Positions 6,755 to 9,480 of a stretch of DNA of 9,480 nt are shown here, piece by piece. The stretch is from Rhodospirillales bacterium (GTDB taxonomy: Bacteria; Pseudomonadota; Alphaproteobacteria; Acetobacterales; Acetobacteraceae). The stretch lies in contig JANXXW010000252.1 in NCBI GenBank assembly GCA_025350425.1, positions 1 to 9,480 of the forward strand, given 5' to 3'. The notes beneath the pieces were generated by a model. It saw only the letters and a list, made by a program, of their open reading frames with translations. It was not told the DNA's origin and did no database searches. Both the position numbers and the translations under genes were made by a program. How positions within the stretch are numbered: position 1 is the stretch's first letter; the number at the start of each line of letters is the position of its first letter.

Positions 6755-7153
6755 TCAATGCGTGAGGACGCTGATCTCGACGCGCCGGCTCTCGAACGCG
6801 CTGAACGCGAACGGCGTCTCTCCTTCGGAGTCGCGGCGGATGCGGTTGGCGGCCACGCCATTGGCCACGAGCGTATCGGACACGACCTGCGCACGTGTGC
6901 GGGCGAGAATTTCGTTGTCCAGCTTCGGGCCGTCCGGAGCGGCAAAACCATTCACGGTCACTTCGGCCAACGGATGGGAATTGGCATAGACCGCCGCCGA
7001 TTTGACCACCTGCATACCCTCGTCGTCCAGTTTCGACGACCACTCCTTAAAATAGAGCGGGTAGCGCAGCGGCCGTCCCGACTGGGTCAGGACAGGGGCC
7101 ATGCAGCCAGCGAGTGCCAGGAGCGAGAAGACGACGACGATTAGACGGCGCAT
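6755..7153 (-). CDS. Small OmpA-family (Pal-like) outer-membrane lipoprotein
   Basis: A 132-residue predicted lipoprotein: signal peptide 1-16 with lipobox L-A-G-C and acylated C17, a short linker, and one OmpA C-terminal domain (about 33-131). The domain shows V-T-V-N-G-F (65-70), G75, N80, R87-A88 and the terminal S-R-R-V-E-I-S-V (122-129). Proteins of this kind tether the outer membrane to peptidoglycan. Aligning on G69, G75, N80 and R87, the Asp that contacts diaminopimelate (D271 of E. coli OmpA) is A72 here, although the partner Arg (R87) is kept and a D lies two residues on. The ATG at 7153 has AGGAG (complement of 7162-7166) eight bases upstream. It is transcribed towards recQ, and is divergent from the ABC cluster. 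Confidence 0.88.
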   Translation of the reverse strand: MRRLIVVVFSLLALAGCMAPVLTQSGRPLRYPLYFKEWSSKLDDEGMQVVKSAAVYANSHPLAEVTVNGFAAPDGPKLDNEILARTRAQVVSDTLVANGVAANRIRRDSEGETPFAFSAFESRRVEISVLTH

Positions 7154-7299
7154 GCGCCCGACTCCTGATAACGACTTTAATTTAGCTTTACAGTGAGGTG
7201 GCGATACAGGCGCGCTACCGCGAACGTCAATGGATTCCTGGTAACTTGCATCCAGCGTCGATTGCGCTATCCCCCCGCTCGAAGGCGGGAGACATTGGC
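7154..7299. promoter_or_regulatory. Divergent intergenic region between OmpA-like gene and ABC cluster
   Basis: This 146-bp gap separates divergent genes and should carry promoters for both. The stretch 7167-7192 is AT-rich, with CTTTA repeated at 7175-7179 and 7186-7190. On the minus strand TTGACG (7230-7225) lies 16 bases before TGTATC (7208-7203), a poor -35/-10 candidate for the OmpA-recQ unit. On the + strand GGGAG at 7287-7291 is a good ribosome site for the TTG at 7300. If translation began at the GTG at 7198 instead, part of this region would be coding, but the resulting 34 extra residues look unlike the ABC ATPase family. Confidence 0.4.
7287..7291 (+). promoter_or_regulatory. Ribosome-binding site supporting a TTG start
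   Basis: GGGAG lies eight bases before the TTG at 7300, where the protein family's conserved sequence begins. The upstream GTG at 7198 has only a weak GTGAG directly against it. This supports the rarer TTG codon as the true start of the ABC ATPase. Confidence 0.5.
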
Positions 7300-8034
7300 T
7301 TGAGCGCGTTGATCGAGATCGAGGGCCTAACCAAACGCTTCGGCACCTTCACAGCCGTCGACAACGTATCGTTTACCGTCGCGCGCGGCGAGGTGCTTGG
7401 CTTCCTCGGTCCGAACGGCGCCGGAAAATCCACCACGATGCGGATGCTGGCGTCATTCATGACGCCCACCTCCGGCACCGCCCGCATCTGTGGCCATGAC
7501 GTGCAAACTAACTCCCTCGCCGCCCGCAGATCGCTCGGCTTCCTGCCGGAAGGCGCGCCGACATACCCCGAGATGACGGTGCTCGCATTCCTGCGGTTCG
7601 TCGCGCGCATCCGCGGCTACTCCGGGGCCGAATTGAGCGACCGGGTGGATCACGCAGTCAGTCTCACCACGCTGGGCGGCGTGCGGCTGCAACCCGTGGA
7701 GACGTTGTCCAAGGGCTTCAAGCGCCGTGTGGGGCTGGCGCAGGCCCTGCTGCACGACCCACCGGTGCTCGTGCTGGACGAGCCGACGGACGGGCTCGAC
7801 CCCAACCAGAAACACGAGGTGCGCGCGCTCATCAACCGCATGACCTCGGAGAAAGCCATCGTCATCAGCACCCACCTGCTCGAGGAGGTCGATGCCGTCT
7901 GCACGCGTGCCATCGTCATCGCTGCCGGCCGGGTGGTCGCAGACGCCACGCCCAAGGAATTGGCTGCGATGCACCCATCCGGCCGCATGGACGACGTGTT
8001 CCGCACCCTAACCCAACCGGAGCCCGCCGGCTGA
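7300..8034 (+). CDS. ABC transporter ATP-binding protein, GldA-like
   Basis: A 244-residue soluble ATPase partner of the following permease. Walker A G-P-N-G-A-G-K-S-T is at 37-45, signature L-S-K-G at 136-139, Walker B V-L-V-L-D-E-P at 156-162 and H-loop H192, so it is predicted active. The Q-loop position reads L-P-E (82-84), with Glu in place of Gln, which is common in this ABC-2/GldA-like group. The frame is open from GTG 7198, but conserved sequence starts at I-E-I-E-G-L, and TTG 7300 has GGGAG eight bases upstream, so TTG is preferred. The TGA overlaps the ATG of the permease gene by one base. The A-F-G order matches the gliding-motility-type ABC cluster; the role outside Bacteroidetes is unknown and gliding should not be assumed. 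Confidence 0.9.
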   Translation: MSALIEIEGLTKRFGTFTAVDNVSFTVARGEVLGFLGPNGAGKSTTMRMLASFMTPTSGTARICGHDVQTNSLAARRSLGFLPEGAPTYPEMTVLAFLRFVARIRGYSGAELSDRVDHAVSLTTLGGVRLQPVETLSKGFKRRVGLAQALLHDPPVLVLDEPTDGLDPNQKHEVRALINRMTSEKAIVISTHLLEEVDAVCTRAIVIAAGRVVADATPKELAAMHPSGRMDDVFRTLTQPEPAG

Positions 8035-8765
8035 TGCGCACCGCCTTGATCGTTGCCCGTCGGGAACTCGGCGGCTATTTCGCGACACCCGTGGCAGTGG
8101 TGTTCATTGTCATCTTTCTCGTGCTCCAGGGTTTGCTGACCTTCAACCTCGGCAACTTCTTCGATCGCAACCAAGCTGATCTTGCACCTTTCTTCAGCTT
8201 CGTCCCCTGGGTTTTCCTGCTGTTGGTGCCGGCCCTCACCATGCGCCTGTGGGCGGAGGAACGCCGGCTGGGCACCATCGAATTGTTGCTGACGCTGCCG
8301 ATCACGCAGGGCCAGGCCGTGGTCGGTAAGTTTCTTGCCGCATGGACATTCTGCGCTATCGCATTGGCGCTGACCTTCCCGTTCGTCATCACGGTCAACT
8401 ACCTCGGCAGCCCCGACAACGGCGTGATAGCCACCGGCTACCTCGGCGCTCTGCTTGTAGCGGGCGCGTTCCTCTCCGTGGGGTCGGCGCTCTCGGCGAC
8501 CACCAAGAACCAGGTGATCGCCTTCGTGCTCGCAGTCGCGGTCTGCTTCCTGTTCGCGGTGGCGTCATATCCGCTGGTGACGGATTTCCTCTCGCGCGGT
8601 ACGCCGGAACTGGCCGAAATCGCCCGCCGGATCAGCGTGGCCGAGCGTTTCCAGTCATTTACCCGTGGGATCATCAGCCTGCGCGACGTGCTGTATTTCG
8701 CTTCGTTCATCGGTTTCTGGTTGTTCCTGAACACCGTTATCGTCGATCATCGAAAGGCGGACTGA
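8034..8765 (+). CDS. ABC-2 type permease, GldF-like
   Basis: A 243-residue integral membrane protein with about six hydrophobic segments (near 17-38, 52-70, 98-121, 133-155, 160-183 and 218-237). The hallmark L-T-M-R-L-W-A-E-E-R-R-L-G-T-I-E-L-L-L-T stretch (68-87) and the following L-P-I-T are typical of the GldF/NosY-like ABC-2 permeases. The N-terminal R-R-E-L-x-x-Y-F-x-x-P (9-19) is also standard for this group. It overlaps the upstream ATPase gene by one base and is followed 4 bp later by the GldG-like gene, so the three are co-translated. It forms the channel of the complex; the cargo is unknown. Confidence 0.92.
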   Translation: MRTALIVARRELGGYFATPVAVVFIVIFLVLQGLLTFNLGNFFDRNQADLAPFFSFVPWVFLLLVPALTMRLWAEERRLGTIELLLTLPITQGQAVVGKFLAAWTFCAIALALTFPFVITVNYLGSPDNGVIATGYLGALLVAGAFLSVGSALSATTKNQVIAFVLAVAVCFLFAVASYPLVTDFLSRGTPELAEIARRISVAERFQSFTRGIISLRDVLYFASFIGFWLFLNTVIVDHRKAD

Positions 8766-8769
8766 ACCG

Positions 8770-9480
8770 ATGGCCCGCATTTTCTCTCGCCGCCTCTGGT
8801 CCTCGACCGTCGCTGTTGTCGCAGTGGCGGCTATCCTGATCGGGGTGAACTGGGCCGCCGACACCCGGCTGGCCAATGTGCGGGCGGACTTCACGCGCCA
8901 GCACATCTACACGCTCAGCCCCGGCACGCGTCAGATCGTGGCCGGACTGAAAGAGCCGATCACACTGCGGCTGTTCTTCTCACCCAGCCTCGGCGCCCGC
9001 ATCCCAGCCTACGGCGCCTACGCCGATCGCGTGCGCGAGATGTTGCGCGAGTATGTGGCGCTGTCACACGGCAACATCCGCCTGGAGACGCTGAACCCCG
9101 AACCGTTCAGCGACGTCGAGGACCGCGCCACCGCCTATGGCCTGAAAGGTGTGCCGGTGGATCAATCCGGCGAGCAGGTCTATTTCGGCCTGGCCGGCAC
9201 CAACCTGCTGGATGACGAGCGCAATGTCCCGTTCTTTCAGCCAGAGCGCGAGCCGTTCCTCGAATACGATCTGTCCCGGCTGATCTACGAGTTGTCGAAC
9301 CCGAAACGTCCGGTGATCGGCGTGATGTCGTCGCTCCCGCTCGACGGCGACCCGCGTGCGATGATGATGACGCGGGACACCGGCGCGGGACAGCCATGGG
9401 CCTCGATGCTGCAGTTGCGGCAGAGCTTCGCGGTCAAGATCGTGCCGCTCGACACGCAGGTGATCGGCCCGGACATCCAG
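8770..9480 (+). CDS. GldG-like ABC auxiliary protein, N-terminal part, 3' end outside window
   Basis: An open frame of 237 codons that runs off the right edge without a stop. After a basic N-terminus, residues 12-29 form one membrane segment, followed by the motif D-F-T-R-Q-H-I-Y-T-L-S (40-50), P51 and a K-E-P-I-T-L-R-L-F-F stretch (61-70), which are diagnostic of GldG-type proteins (ABC-type system auxiliary component, periplasmic domain). Further family features are R-E-M-L-x-E-Y (89-95), L-x-x-L-N-P-E-P (105-112), the G-E-Q-V-Y-F-G-L stretch (134-141) and E-P-F-L-E-Y-D-L-S-R-L-I-Y (161-173), then K-R-P-V-I-G-V (179-185). Full-length members are around 500-600 residues with a second membrane segment near the C-terminus. 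ATG 8770 follows an AAGGCGG stretch. A DUF4340 protein often follows in such clusters and would be expected just beyond the window. Confidence 0.9.
   Translation, partial: MARIFSRRLWSSTVAVVAVAAILIGVNWAADTRLANVRADFTRQHIYTLSPGTRQIVAGLKEPITLRLFFSPSLGARIPAYGAYADRVREMLREYVALSHGNIRLETLNPEPFSDVEDRATAYGLKGVPVDQSGEQVYFGLAGTNLLDDERNVPFFQPEREPFLEYDLSRLIYELSNPKRPVIGVMSSLPLDGDPRAMMMTRDTGAGQPWASMLQLRQSFAVKIVPLDTQVIGPDIQ

Noticed and set aside
9360..9372. Short ATG repeat
   Set aside because: It encodes three Met in a row in the GldG-like protein, in frame; too short to be a meaningful repeat element.
1..9480. CRISPR array, tRNA/rRNA genes, insertion sequences, toxin-antitoxin or phage genes
   Set aside because: No direct-repeat arrays, cloverleaf or rRNA-like segments, transposase motifs or terminal inverted repeats were seen on either strand by reading; almost the whole window is accounted for by housekeeping and envelope-type genes.

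Overview
The window is GC-rich (about 65% by eye), densely coding on both strands, and has no tRNA, rRNA, insertion sequence or CRISPR signal. Short intergenic gaps, several ATGA/TGATG-type gene overlaps and the protein families point to an alphaproteobacterial chromosome, perhaps Rhodospirillales-like. The taxonomic guess is inference from composition and family mix, not from a marker gene.

Left end (1-1470): the 3' end of a ketopantoate-reductase-family gene enters from outside on the + strand. It meets, tail to tail, a minus-strand 3-hydroxyacyl-CoA dehydrogenase/L-carnitine dehydrogenase-family gene.

Centre-left (1471-4914): a 108-bp divergent promoter region, rich in GGACG repeats and with a perfect 10-bp inverted repeat over the ribosome-binding region, precedes a tight + strand run of four genes. 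These are a shortened EAL-domain protein lacking one conserved catalytic glutamate, a DUF3253 protein, a DUF1499 lipoprotein, and a YddA/SbmA-like fused ABC transporter. The first three overlap one another and the transporter follows after 51 bp, so one operon is likely. No function has been established for the set; the layout suggests a c-di-GMP-binding or protein-binding regulator next to an envelope lipoprotein and an inner-membrane exporter/importer.

Centre-right (4916-7153): on the minus strand, a small OmpA-domain lipoprotein (Pal-like, but with the usual peptidoglycan-contacting Asp replaced by Ala) is followed 36 bp later by a complete RecQ helicase. The recQ stop lies 1 bp from the stop of the ABC transporter gene.

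Right end (7300-9480): a + strand cluster of ABC ATPase, ABC-2 permease and a GldG-like auxiliary protein (open at the right edge). This is the 'gliding-motility-type' ABC system (GldA/GldF/GldG-like) that is widespread in bacteria that do not glide; its substrate is unknown. The ATPase probably starts at a TTG codon.

Nothing here is an obviously new defence or mobile system. The most interesting parts are the degenerate EAL protein and its operon, and the RNA/operator structure in front of it.
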